Source: Microbacterium amylolyticum
GTDB lineage: Bacteria; Actinomycetota; Actinomycetes; Actinomycetales; Microbacteriaceae
Direction of reading: 5' to 3'
Length of the DNA stretch: 64,000 nt
NCBI RefSeq assembly: GCF_011046975.1
Contig: NZ_CP049253.1
Location: forward strand, 1,736,001-1,800,000
The notes under the pieces were generated by a model, which did not search any database, was not told the origin of the DNA, and saw only the letters and a program-made list of their open reading frames with translations. The first letter of the stretch is position 1. Each line of letters opens with the position of its first letter. Of the stretch, positions 25,460 to 35,000 are shown one piece after another. A program made the position numbers and the translations under genes.

Positions 25460-26766
25460 CGCAACCAGGCGTCGCCGCGGATGCGTCGCCCGAGGGTGAG
25501 AAACCGCGCGCCCATCAGCACGACGAAGAAGGCTGCCGCCACCCCGGCCAGTCCCCACGATCCCGTCGGGGCGAACATCAGCAGCACCAGCACGTAGGCG
25601 ATGAACGGCACCAAACCAATCCCGCCGGCGAACGCGAGATAGCGCGCATCGTTCGCGCCCATGAGAACACCGTCGAGCACATAGACGATGCCGGCGAGGG
25701 GCTGCATGATGCCCATGAGCACCAGCGCGGGCAGAACCAGCCATGACATTTCCCACTGGCCGGTGAATGCGGCGCCGGCCAGGGGAGAGGTCAGCACGAT
25801 CAGCGCCCCGATGGCGGCCCCCGCGGCCGCGCCCCAGGTGACGGTGCGGCGCAGGATCAGGCGCACGGTTCGTTCGTCTCCCGCGCCGAGGTACCGGCCG
25901 ATCAGGGCCTGTGCCGCGATGGCGAGGGAGTCCAGAGCGAACGCCGCGATCGAGGCGATCGTGAACACCACCTGCCAGCCCGCCAGCTCCTCCGTTCCGA
26001 GTGACGTCGCCGCGGCCACCGTGAGCAGGAGCCCCGTACGCAGCGTGACGGTGCGGAGAAACAGCCACCCGCCGGTTGTTGCCGTGCCGCGCACCCCGGC
26101 GCGCGACGGGGCCGTCGAGGCGCTGTGTTGCCGCGCGAGGCGGGCGGCGATGACAACGTACACGGCCACCATCCCCCACTGGGCGACAACGGTGCCGGCG
26201 GCGGAACCTGCGATGCCCCAGCCGAGGCCGTAGATGAATAGCCAGTTCAGCAGCGCGTTTGCCGCGAAACCGATGCCCGCCACCCACAGCGGCGTCATGG
26301 TGTTCTGCAGCCCCCGGAGCAGTCCTGTTGCGGCGAAAACGACGAGCATCGCCGGCAGCCCCCACATCGACAGCGAGAGATAGATCTCCGCCTGCTCCGC
26401 AACGGCAGCCGATGGGCCGAACAGGCTGACAAGCCACGGAGAGGCGAGGTAACCGGCGACGGCGAGAACAGCACCCATGCCGAGCGCCAACCACATCCCG
26501 TCGATCCCGCGCGACACCGCGCCCGAGGTTTTCCCCGCGCCGTACAAACGGGCAACGGCCGGTGTCGTCGAATAGGCCAGGAACACCATCAGGCCGACGA
26601 CGGTGTTCAGAACACCCGACCCAATACCGATCCCCGCGAGGGGGGTAACGCCCAGGTGCCCCACCATTGCCGAATCCAGCGCGATGAAGATCGGTTCGAC
26701 GATCAGCGATCCCAGCGCCGGCACCGCGAGCCGCAGAATGTCGCGGTTCAGGGAGGGGGATGTCAC
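25447..26766 (-). CDS. MATE-family multidrug efflux protein
   Basis: A 439-residue protein with 12 membrane helices in two homologous bundles. The first begins RDILRLAVPALGSLIVEPIFIALDSAMVG, the MatE signature, and GLLRGLQNTMTPLWVAGIGF marks the junction motif of DinF-like members. It exports cationic or organic compounds in exchange for Na+ or H+. The start is GTG at 26766, with TACGCT 6 bases before it. It overlaps the convergent kinase gene by 13 bases. Confidence 0.93.
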   Translation of the reverse strand: MTSPSLNRDILRLAVPALGSLIVEPIFIALDSAMVGHLGVTPLAGIGIGSGVLNTVVGLMVFLAYSTTPAVARLYGAGKTSGAVSRGIDGMWLALGMGAVLAVAGYLASPWLVSLFGPSAAVAEQAEIYLSLSMWGLPAMLVVFAATGLLRGLQNTMTPLWVAGIGFAANALLNWLFIYGLGWGIAGSAAGTVVAQWGMVAVYVVIAARLARQHSASTAPSRAGVRGTATTGGWLFLRTVTLRTGLLLTVAAATSLGTEELAGWQVVFTIASIAAFALDSLAIAAQALIGRYLGAGDERTVRLILRRTVTWGAAAGAAIGALIVLTSPLAGAAFTGQWEMSWLVLPALVLMGIMQPLAGIVYVLDGVLMGANDARYLAFAGGIGLVPFIAYVLVLLMFAPTGSWGLAGVAAAFFVVLMGARFLTLGRRIRGDAWLRQAA

Positions 26767-26886
26767 GCCTCCAGCGTAGGCCGTCCGCGCACCCCACTAG
26801 AGTCGAGCCCGGGGCGTGAGTGGGCGTCCGAGATAACGAGGAGATCGCGCCGTGAGCTGCCAGGCAAACGCACCGACGGGATCGCC

Positions 26887-27480
26887 GTGAGCGCGCGCAC
26901 CGATCGCATCGCGCGCGTCATCACGGAGCTCAGCACTCCCGCGCTTTCCGTTGTCGCCATTTCGCTGCTGTGCGGCATCCGAGGCGCGCCGGGGTGGCAG
27001 GGGCTCGGCTGGGGCGCGCTCCTGGCCCTGTTCTGCGGTGTTATCCCCTACGTGGCGCTCGAAGTGGGGGCACGTCGCGGACACTTCACGAACCGGCACG
27101 TCACAACCCACCGTCAGCGCCCGCTCGCCTACGCCATCTGCATCACGTCGGTCATCGTCGGGGTTCTTGTGGTGTCCCTTCTGGGGGCGCCTCCCCTTCT
27201 GCTGTGGGCGCTGGCGACGATGTTTGCCGGACTCATCATCGCGGGAACCATCACGTTGATCGGGCCTAAGGTGTCGATGCACGCGATGTGCCTCACCTCG
27301 CTCGGAATGTTCGCGGCGTTTCTCTTTTCACCGTGGTGGCTTCTGGCGCTCGCCGCGGCCCTGCCGATCGTCGTCTGGAGTCGCCTGCAGCTCGGGCACC
27401 ACTCGAAGATCGAGGTGGTGCTCGGAACCGGTATCGCCGTTCTGCTCACAACGGCGGCGTGGATGCTGGCGCCGGTCTGA
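26887..27480 (+). CDS. PAP2-like integral membrane protein with degenerate motifs
   Basis: A 197-residue protein with five or six membrane helices. Its layout follows PAP2 phosphatases: THRQRPLAY takes the place of the KxxxxxxRP motif, VSMHAMCLTS that of PSGH, and WSRLQLGHHSKIEVVLG that of SRxxxxxHxxxD. The PSGH motif is altered (SMHA), so phosphatase activity is doubtful. Family members may be phospholipid phosphatases or binding homologues. The GTG at 26887 is the chosen start; upstream residues have no membrane character. Confidence 0.65.
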   Translation: MSARTDRIARVITELSTPALSVVAISLLCGIRGAPGWQGLGWGALLALFCGVIPYVALEVGARRGHFTNRHVTTHRQRPLAYAICITSVIVGVLVVSLLGAPPLLLWALATMFAGLIIAGTITLIGPKVSMHAMCLTSLGMFAAFLFSPWWLLALAAALPIVVWSRLQLGHHSKIEVVLGTGIAVLLTTAAWMLAPV

Positions 27481-27532
27481 GTTCGCCCGCCCGCCCGCCC
27501 GCGGTGCCCTCTGGACGCATACGATGTCAGGC

Positions 27533-29491
27533 ATGACGCTTCCTTCCGGTATCGCCACGAGCGAGTTCTCCGAGACCATCCGCCCGCAGGACGATCTGTT
27601 CCGATACGTCAATGGCTCGTGGATGGATCGAACGGAGATCCCCGGAGATAAGGCGCGATGGGGCGCTTTTCACGTTCTCGCCGAACAGGCCGAGAAGCGG
27701 GTGCGCGAGATCGTCGAGGAGTCACAGTCGGCTGAGCCGGGCACGGAAGCCCGCAAAATCGGCGACGCATTCGCCAGCTTTATGGACACCGATCGGATCG
27801 CCGAGCGTGGTCTGACTCCGATCCAGGATCAGCTGGCCCGGGTTGACGCGATCAGCGACGTTCCGTCGTTCCTGCGCACCGTGAGCACCCTCGATCGCGA
27901 GGGCGTCAGCAACGTGATCGGCGTTTTTGTCGAGCCCGATCCCGGCAACCCGCAGCGCTACATTCCGTTCCTCGTCCAGGCGGGTATTTCCCTTCCCGAC
28001 GAGCAGTATTACCGCGATGAGCAGTTCGCCGAGGTGCGAACGGAGTTCCGTGCGCACCTGGAACGTATGCTCGCCCTGGCCGAAATTGACGATCCTGCGG
28101 GAACGGCCGACCGCATCATCGCGCTCGAAACCGAGGTGGCCAGTCACCACTGGGACAACGTGCGCAGCCGCGACGCCGTTGCCACCTACAACCCGATGAG
28201 CTGGTCGGACGTCGAGTCGCTTGCCGGTCTTGACCTCGGCCCCTGGCTCACGGCCCTCGCGCCCGAAACCGCCGCCGCGTTCGACGAGGTCACGGTGTAC
28301 CAGCCGTCGTTCATCGAGGGTCTCGGCTCGTTGTTGACCTCCGAGCGGCTTGACGATTGGAAGGCGTGGCTGCGCTGGAAGATCGTGCGCTCCGCCGCGC
28401 CGTACCTGGGGGATGCGCTGGTCGAGGAGAACTTCTCGTTCGTCGGAACCACCCTGCAGGGTGTTCCGGAGATGCGGGAACGGTGGAAGCGCGGCGTCAG
28501 CCTTGCCGAGGGCGCGCTGGGTGAGGCGATCGGCCGCATCTACGTCGATCGTCACTTCCCGCCGCAGGCGAAAGATGCGATGGACGAGCTGGTTGCCAAC
28601 GTGATCGAGGCCTACCGGCAGTCGATCACGACGCTCGAATGGATGAGCCCCGTCACGCGCGAAAAAGCTCTGGCAAAGCTCGACAGCTTTACGCCCAAGG
28701 TGGGCTATCCCACCAAATGGACGGACTACGGCACCCTCGACATCGCGGCCGATGATCTTGTGGGCAACGTGCGCCGGTCGAGCGTTTTCGAGCACGATCG
28801 TCAGCTGGCGAAGGTGGGCCAGCCCATCGACCGCGAGGAGTGGCTGATGACGCCCCAGACAGTCAATGCGTACTACCACCCGCTGATGAACGAGATCGTG
28901 TTCCCCGCGGCCATCCTGGAGCACCCCTTCTTCGATCCCGAGCGGGACGCCGCTGCGAACTACGGCGGAATCGGCGCCGTGATCGGGCACGAGATCGGCC
29001 ACGGCTTCGATGATCAGGGTTCGCAGTACGACGGAACCGGTGCGCTGGAGAACTGGTGGAGTGATGAGGACCGCGCCGCGTTCGAGGAGCGCACGAAGAG
29101 CCTCATCGACCAGTACTCCGAACTGGTTCCTCAGGGTCTCGATGCCTCGCACACCGTCAACGGCGCGCTCACGATCGGCGAGAACATCGGCGATCTTGGC
29201 GGGCTCGGTATTGCGCTGAAGGCCTACGCGCTCTCGCTCGACGGCGAGGAGGCCCCCGAAATCGATGGGCTCACGGGCGTGCAGCGCGTCTTCTATTCGT
29301 GGGCACAGGTGTGGCAGCAGAAGGGCCGCGCCGCCGAGACGATCAGGCTTCTCGCGGTCGACCCGCACTCGCCGAGTGAGTTCCGGTGCAACCAGATCGT
29401 GCGCAACATTGACGCGTTTTATGAGGCATTCGATGTGACGGAAAGCGATGCGCTGTGGCTCCCAGAGAACAAGCGTGTGACGATCTGGTGA
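27533..29491 (+). CDS. pepO: M13-family zinc metallopeptidase (PepO/neprilysin-like)
   Basis: A 652-residue oligopeptidase. The N-terminal M13 domain begins DLFRYVNGSWMDRTEIPGD. The catalytic domain has the NAYYHP substrate loop, GHEIGHGFDDQGSQYD with zinc ligands His486 and His490 and catalytic Glu487, and ENIGDLGG with the third ligand. There is no signal peptide or membrane anchor, so it is probably cytosolic, as in lactococcal PepO. TACGAT lies 7 bases before the ATG at 27533 (leaderless). Confidence 0.95.
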   Translation: MTLPSGIATSEFSETIRPQDDLFRYVNGSWMDRTEIPGDKARWGAFHVLAEQAEKRVREIVEESQSAEPGTEARKIGDAFASFMDTDRIAERGLTPIQDQLARVDAISDVPSFLRTVSTLDREGVSNVIGVFVEPDPGNPQRYIPFLVQAGISLPDEQYYRDEQFAEVRTEFRAHLERMLALAEIDDPAGTADRIIALETEVASHHWDNVRSRDAVATYNPMSWSDVESLAGLDLGPWLTALAPETAAAFDEVTVYQPSFIEGLGSLLTSERLDDWKAWLRWKIVRSAAPYLGDALVEENFSFVGTTLQGVPEMRERWKRGVSLAEGALGEAIGRIYVDRHFPPQAKDAMDELVANVIEAYRQSITTLEWMSPVTREKALAKLDSFTPKVGYPTKWTDYGTLDIAADDLVGNVRRSSVFEHDRQLAKVGQPIDREEWLMTPQTVNAYYHPLMNEIVFPAAILEHPFFDPERDAAANYGGIGAVIGHEIGHGFDDQGSQYDGTGALENWWSDEDRAAFEERTKSLIDQYSELVPQGLDASHTVNGALTIGENIGDLGGLGIALKAYALSLDGEEAPEIDGLTGVQRVFYSWAQVWQQKGRAAETIRLLAVDPHSPSEFRCNQIVRNIDAFYEAFDVTESDALWLPENKRVTIW

Positions 29492-29582
29492 CGGTGCCCG
29501 AATAACCTTTGTTCGTAGAGCACAATTGAAGCTCTGACGCAGGCCCAACCGGGGTCTACTTTCTCGCCTTCAAGGAGGCATC

Positions 29583-30497
29583 GTGGGCACAGAGCCCCCA
29601 GCTCGGACTGCGTCGCTGCGGGGGGAGCGACGCAGCGCAATCACGCTACGGCGTGCCGCTCGGCGTGCGCCGGGATCGTCGCGGTTGTCAGCCACGATGC
29701 GCGACCTGGAGCACTTAGCGAGGGCCGGTGTGCACATCGGCATTCAGGTGACCGATGTCGAAACCGGCCACAGCGTGTTGTCGGGAGACGCGCACGTGCC
29801 CATGCCGATCGGCGCGGTGGGAATCCTGCCGATGCTGCTCGAGGTCACAACCCGGATGCACGAGGGTGACCTCGATCCTCAGCAGTTCATCTCCCGCGCG
29901 GACGACGATGTCGCGGGCAGTGGGCTGTGGCGTCATCTGGAGACGCCGGAGCTCCCCCTGGCCGATGTCACGGCGCTCGCCGCGGCCTCCGCGGACAGGG
30001 TCGCGTCGAACGCCCTGCTGGAGTTGGTGGGAACCGAGTCCGTCACCCGCCGAATGACCAGCCTCGGCATGACGCGTTCGGCAATTCTCGATCGCTTTCG
30101 CGATGAGCGAGGGCCCGACGATGCGCCGCACGCGGCGATCGGCTCGGCGCGTGAATACGCGGCCCTGTTCGCACGGATCGCCCGTCGTGAGGGCATCTCG
30201 GATGCCGTGGCCGACCACCTGACGGCGCTTCTGGCGATGCAGCGTGACGTGAGCCTCGTCGGGGCGTCAATGGCCGTCGACCCGTTCCCCGTGGGGCGCG
30301 AAGATGACATCATTCTCGTGAACCAGGTGGGCCGGGCGCCCGGTATGCGCGCGGAGTCCGGCGTGGCCTTCGGCCGCCGACGCTCTCTCGCGTATGCGCT
30401 GTTCGTGCAGATGCACGACGATGCGCTCCTGACGCGCCACCGCGTGCACCGCGCGTTCCGCACCCTCGGCGAGGACATTCTGGAGATCATCGGCTGA
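29583..30497 (+). CDS. Catalytically degenerate class A beta-lactamase-fold protein
   Basis: A 304-residue protein with the class A serine beta-lactamase layout but without its catalytic residues. The SxxK position (VPMPIGAVGILPMLLEV) has Gly77 and Gly80 in place of Ser and Lys. The SDN loop reads ADRVASNALLELVG, so only the Asp survives. The KTG strand is VNQVGRAPG. Core packing segments (MTSLGMTRSAILDRF, GSAREYAALFARIARREG) are well kept, implying selection on the fold. There is no signal peptide. It may bind cell-wall fragments or act as a regulatory or structural homologue. The GTG start has AAGGAGG 4 bases upstream. Confidence 0.75.
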   Translation: MGTEPPARTASLRGERRSAITLRRAARRAPGSSRLSATMRDLEHLARAGVHIGIQVTDVETGHSVLSGDAHVPMPIGAVGILPMLLEVTTRMHEGDLDPQQFISRADDDVAGSGLWRHLETPELPLADVTALAAASADRVASNALLELVGTESVTRRMTSLGMTRSAILDRFRDERGPDDAPHAAIGSAREYAALFARIARREGISDAVADHLTALLAMQRDVSLVGASMAVDPFPVGREDDIILVNQVGRAPGMRAESGVAFGRRRSLAYALFVQMHDDALLTRHRVHRAFRTLGEDILEIIG

Positions 30498-30533
30498 GCG
30501 CGCGGCCCCGCGGGGACATCGTGTGCGCTCCTT

Positions 30534-30595
30534 CGGAGATGTGCACCGGCGCGGGGCGAAGCGGGGCTTTGAGTCCGCTGGAGCGCACATCTCCG
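30534..30595. repeat. 11-bp inverted repeat after the beta-lactamase-like gene
   Basis: CGGAGATGTGC (30534-30544) and its exact complement (30585-30595) lie 40 bases apart in the first part of a 620-bp gene-poor stretch. It may be a 3' structure of the preceding gene. Between it and 30683 no coding signal was seen. Confidence 0.35.
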
Positions 30596-30682
30596 CGTGA
30601 CGGACGGTGATCTCCGCTGGGAGGCACGCGACTGACGAGCGGGTGGTGAACGTCACGAGGGAGCCCCGGCCCCCTGCCGCGG

Positions 30683-30790
30683 TCAGCCCTTGCGGGTGTC
30701 GCGGTAGGCCGTCGGGCTGGCGCCGTGGACTTGTGAAACGCCAGAACTGCTTCGCCCCAGGAGCTCGCCAGCGCCGCTATGCATTCCGCA
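30683..30790 (-). pseudogene. AraC-family regulator, C-terminal remnant
   Basis: On the minus strand HGASPTAYRDTRKG reads to a TGA at 30683-30685; this is the final helix motif (GxSPxxYR) of AraC HTH domains. The preceding ALASSWGEAVLAFHKS reads in a neighbouring frame, suggesting a frameshift in the last HTH. Nothing of the upstream part remains. Confidence 0.45.
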
Positions 30791-31036
30791 CCGCTGAGCA
30801 TCGGCAACAAGCGTGCGAACCTTGACACGGACACCGATATCGGCGTTCATACCGTGACACTGTCAGGTGCTGAATCGGGCTCCGTCACGGCGCAGTTCGA
30901 CGTTGTCGCGGGTTCATTGCTCGCAACGGGGGTGAGGCTTACGCCGTGGGTGTAGCTGGCGACGTTGTCGGTTCTGCTGACTGGCGCTCTTGTCCTGGTC
31001 ATGGGGCGACGAGGAAGCCGGCACACCAGGTCATGA
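30779..31036 (+). pseudogene. Sortase-anchored surface protein, C-terminal remnant with internal stop
   Basis: An open frame from about 30779 reads HTVTLSGAESGSVTAQFDVV, then the sorting-signal-like LLATG (LPxTG position), LTPWV, a TAG at 30953-30955, then LATLSVLLTGALVLVMG and the basic tail RRGSRHTR before TGA at 31034-31036. The order of LxxTG, hydrophobic helix and Arg-rich tail is a cell-wall sorting signal. The amber codon separates the motif from the helix, and the extracellular domain is missing, so the gene is dead. Confidence 0.7.
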
Positions 31037-31067
31037 GCTGATCCGCGCGGCTGACCCCGACACCATA

Positions 31068-31109
31068 CGATGATGCCCGGCCCCGTGAGAACGTGGCCGG
31101 GCATCATCG
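31068..31109 (-). terminator. Terminator of purU
   Basis: A perfect 15-bp stem (31068-31082 with 31095-31109) and a 12-base loop, 10 bases beyond the purU stop on the minus strand. Confidence 0.75.
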
Positions 31110-31118
31110 TGAGCGGCC

Positions 31119-31994
31119 CTAGAACACGATCGTGTGGTTGCCGTGTCGGACGACGCGGTCTTCGGCGTGCCAGCGCACGGCGCGGCTCAACACGGCCCGT
31201 TCGACGTCGGCGCCGCGACGGCGCAGATCTTCTGCCGTGTCGGCGTGGGTGACGCGCACAACGTCCTGCTCGATGATCGGGCCCTCGTCGAGGTCTTCCG
31301 TGACGTAGTGGCTTGTTGCGCCGACCAGCTTCACGCCCCGTTCCTTCGCCTTTCGGTACGGGTTGGCGCCGATGAACGCGGGCAGGAACGAGTGGTGGAT
31401 GTTGATCACGGGAACGCCCACCTTCTCGAGGAAGTCGTTCGAGAGGATCTGCATGTACCGCGCCAGCACGATGAAGTCGACGTTGCCCTTCAGCAGACGC
31501 ACGATCTCGGCCTCCGACTGCGACTTGTCCGGGCCCTTCTGCGACGGTACGTGGAAGAACGGAACGTCGAAGGAGCGCACGTCCTCGGCCGTGTTCGTGT
31601 GATTGGCGATCACCATCGGAATGGTGACCGGAAGCTCGCCTCGGCGGTACCGCCACAGCAGGTCCAGAAGGCAGTGGTCATCCTTGGACGCAAGAATCGC
31701 CATGCGCTTCGGAACGGACATATCGCGCAGCGACCAGCCGACGCCGAACGGCGACAGGGTCTCGGCGAGGTCGGCCTCGATCTGTGTCCGCGCTCCCGCA
31801 AAATCGGGCCGGTGGAACACCACGCGCTGGAAGAACTGCCCTCCGGAGGGGTCCGTTGAGTGCTGATCGAGCGAGACGATGTTGCCGCCCCGGCGCGAGA
31901 TGAGCGTCGTCACCGCGGAAACGAGGCCCGACTGGTCGGGACCGTCCACGATGAGACACGCGTGGTCAACGGGAAGCGAGAGTCGTCCGGTCAT
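31119..31994 (-). CDS. purU: Formyltetrahydrofolate deformylase
   Basis: A 291-residue enzyme that hydrolyses 10-formyl-THF to formate and THF, balancing one-carbon pools. An N-terminal ACT domain (about 8-85) senses Met/Gly. The C-terminal formyltransferase fold has VINIHHSFLPAF with the catalytic His, GATSHYVTEDLDEGPIIEQD with the catalytic Asp, and IANHTN. Length and motifs are complete. CAGAAT lies 6 bases before the ATG. It is downstream of, and on the same strand as, the cyd operon. Confidence 0.96.
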   Translation of the reverse strand: MTGRLSLPVDHACLIVDGPDQSGLVSAVTTLISRRGGNIVSLDQHSTDPSGGQFFQRVVFHRPDFAGARTQIEADLAETLSPFGVGWSLRDMSVPKRMAILASKDDHCLLDLLWRYRRGELPVTIPMVIANHTNTAEDVRSFDVPFFHVPSQKGPDKSQSEAEIVRLLKGNVDFIVLARYMQILSNDFLEKVGVPVINIHHSFLPAFIGANPYRKAKERGVKLVGATSHYVTEDLDEGPIIEQDVVRVTHADTAEDLRRRGADVERAVLSRAVRWHAEDRVVRHGNHTIVF

Positions 31995-32039
31995 CAGCCC
32001 ATTCTGACGTATCGAGACGGTGGAAAGCCGGACGACGCG

Positions 32040-35000
32040 TCACAGCTCGATGACGGCGCTGGCATTCGCGAGAACGCGGTCGTCGGGCCGGTGGCTCACG
32101 AGAACCGCGATGCGATCCGCTGTCGCCTCCCGCACATCGACCATCATGTCGTGAGCCGTCGGAGCATCGAGATGTGCGGTGGGCTCATCGAGCAGGATCA
32201 CGTCGGCGCGGGTGAGGAGCGCCCGGGCAACGGCGAGGCGCTGGCGTTCGCCGCCCGAGAGCGCAGAACCGCCGGATCCGACGCGGGCGTCAAGGCCATC
32301 CGGAAGCGACGCGACGAGCGCACCGAGGCCGGCACGCCGCAGCACGCTGATCATGTCGGAGTCCGAGGGGGCGTCGTCCCGCGAACGTGCGAGAAGGAGG
32401 TTCGCGCGGATCGTCGAGTCGAACACATAGGCGTCCTGCGGGCACCAGGCGATGCGTGCCCGCCAGGATGCCGGAGAGATGTCGGTCAGGGGCACCCCGG
32501 CCGCGCGGACGGCACCCGACGACGCGGGAATGGCCCCCATGATCACGGACAGCAGGGTGGACTTCCCCGATCCCGACCGGCCGGAGACAATGAGCCATTC
32601 ACCCGTTTTCACCGTCGCCGTGGCATCGAGGAACACCGGTTCAGAACGCCCCGAGTACGTCGCGGCTACGCCGTCCAGCCGCAGCTCGTCCAGCGGAGTC
32701 GGCGCGGAGGCAGTTCCCGACGAGACGGGAGCGGGGGCGTCCAGCAGGGGAGCGATACGGCGCACCACTTCGCGCAGTGCCGGGATCCGCTGTGCGCCGC
32801 TGACGAGGGCATCGAGTGGTTCGAAGGCGGCGAGAGCCAGCAGCGCGACAACGCAGATCAGCTCGGCGGGCATGCCGGGCGACACGAGGGGAACGGCAAC
32901 GGCCAGCAGCGACGTTGCGAACGCCACAACGGCCGATGCGGCTCCAGCGGACCTCGCCTGCCGGCGTTCGGCGGTCGCCAGGCGCTCTCCGGCCATCTCC
33001 AGGCGGGCAAGAGCCGGCGTTGTCGCCCCGCCGCCGCGGAGATCATCCGATGCCGCTGCCAGTGCGGACGTTCCGCGCACAAGAGCGGATCGCGCGCGAA
33101 TGCGGGCACGCCCCGCTCCGCGCGCGGAAAGGATGGCGAGAACAACACCCGCGATGCCGGCGATCAGCAGGGTGAAGGAGACGATCAGGGTCAGATGCGG
33201 GGCGACAAGGTTCGTGGCGACCGAGATGCCGGCGATGGACAGCACACCGACGCCGATCGGGGGAATCACCCGGGGGAGCAGGTCGCGCAGTTCGTCCGTG
33301 AGGGTGACGAGGTAGTCCAGAGGCGCTCCGCCTTCGAGCAGGCGTCGTGACCCCGCTCCGCGCGCGGCGATCGAGCGCCACAGGCGCAGACGCAACGCAT
33401 CCGTGACGCGGAACGCGGCGGCGTGTGTGACGAGGCGCTCCGCGTAGCGGGAGACGGCGCGGCCGATGCCGAAGAACCGCACGCCGACGATCGCCACGAG
33501 GAGATACATGATGTGCTCTTCGACGCTGGCGCGCACAATGAGCCAGCCGGAGATGGCGGTGAGCGACAGGCCCATCGCGATCGTGAGGAACGCGAGGAGA
33601 ACACCACGGGTCCATGCCCCCTTCGCCGTTGCCAGAATGCGCCAGAGCGCGGGACGCGCGGAACCCTTCAGCGGCGCGAACGCCAGGTTCCGGGGGCCCT
33701 TGAGACGAGGCAGGCGCGTGGTGTCGGTGTGCGCGCTCTCGGCCAGGCGGATGGCGTCGGTGATGATCGGCATCCCCACTGCGCCGGTCGTTGGCCGGGG
33801 GCGGGCGGGGGCGATCTGTTCGGTTTCGTCCGTGATCGGCCCTGGCGCGGCGTCCGTGGCGCTCGCCGCCACCGTCGCGGCCTCCTCGGCCCGCGAAGCG
33901 GCATGCTCCTTCGGCTGACGCACCGGAACGATGCGCGTGGCCAGGGCGAGCGTCTCCGGCTCGTGCGTTGCGAGCACAACGGTGACGCGTTCCGCGCGCC
34001 GGCGAATTGCGGCACGGACGCGTTCGGCCGATCGTGTGTCGAGGTGGGCGGTTGGTTCGTCCAGAACGAGTAGCGTCGCGCCGCTATCGACGCGGGCGAG
34101 CGCGCGAGCAACAGCCAGACGCCGAAGCTCGCCGGGGCTGAGCTCGGCGATCGCCGATTCGGCGACCATGCTCAGGCCCACTTCGCGCAGCGATGCTTCC
34201 GGGTTCTTCGCGCCGTAGAGCGCAACCTCATCCCAGGGGGTCGTTGTGAAGCTGCGCGGTGCCTGCGGTGCCCACGCGACCTGGTCGTGATCGACTCCGA
34301 CGATCCAGCCCGACACCTCGGCGTCTGCCGGAAGGGTGCCGGTGAGTGCCTTGAGAAGTGTTGACTTCCCCGCCCCGGACGTGCCGGTGATCGCCGTGAT
34401 GCCGCTGATATCGGCGGAGAAGGCATCCAGAACGGGCTCGTCGCGGCCCACATAGTGCACCGTGAGATCTCGGACGACGACGGCCACGGGCTCGTGCTCT
34501 TGTTCGGGGGTGGGGTCGTTCGCCCATGCTTTTCCGGACGCGATCTCATTGAGTGTCGGGAAGTCTTTCGGCGGGCCCGTGTGCGTCACGAACGTCCGCG
34601 TCAGCGGCTGTGAGTCGACCTGGGTGATATCGGCGGCCACGCGCAGTTCCGCGCCGCGAACGTCACCGCGTCGTGAACCGGAAAGGATTGTGCGCACCCG
34701 CTGTAGCGCCGAGAGGCCGTTCTGCGACGAATGGAATGCTGAGCCCAGCTCGCGCAGGGCATTGAAGCATTCCGGGGCGAGGATCAGCGCGAGAAGCGCC
34801 GCCTCCAGGCCGACCGTTCCGTAGAGCAGCCGGAGACCGAGGAAAACGGCGACGATGGCGACGGAGATCGTGGCGATCAGCTCGAGGACGAGCGCCGACA
34901 AAAACGCCCAGCGCAACGTTGTCTGCGTTCCCGCGCGGTATTCGTTCTGGATGTCGTCGAGCGCACGCGCCTGTTCTTCCACCCGGTTCAGTCCCACGAG

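Noticed and set aside
27722..29548. 608-codon minus-strand frame opposite the M13 peptidase
   Set aside because: It is antisense to a complete M13 peptidase with catalytic motifs; no motif of its own.
30487..30834. 115-codon minus-strand frame in the gene-poor stretch
   Set aside because: Its composition is not protein-like. Only its short ASSWGEAVLAFHKS piece and the neighbouring-frame GASPTAYR tail resemble AraC, so a remnant was called instead.
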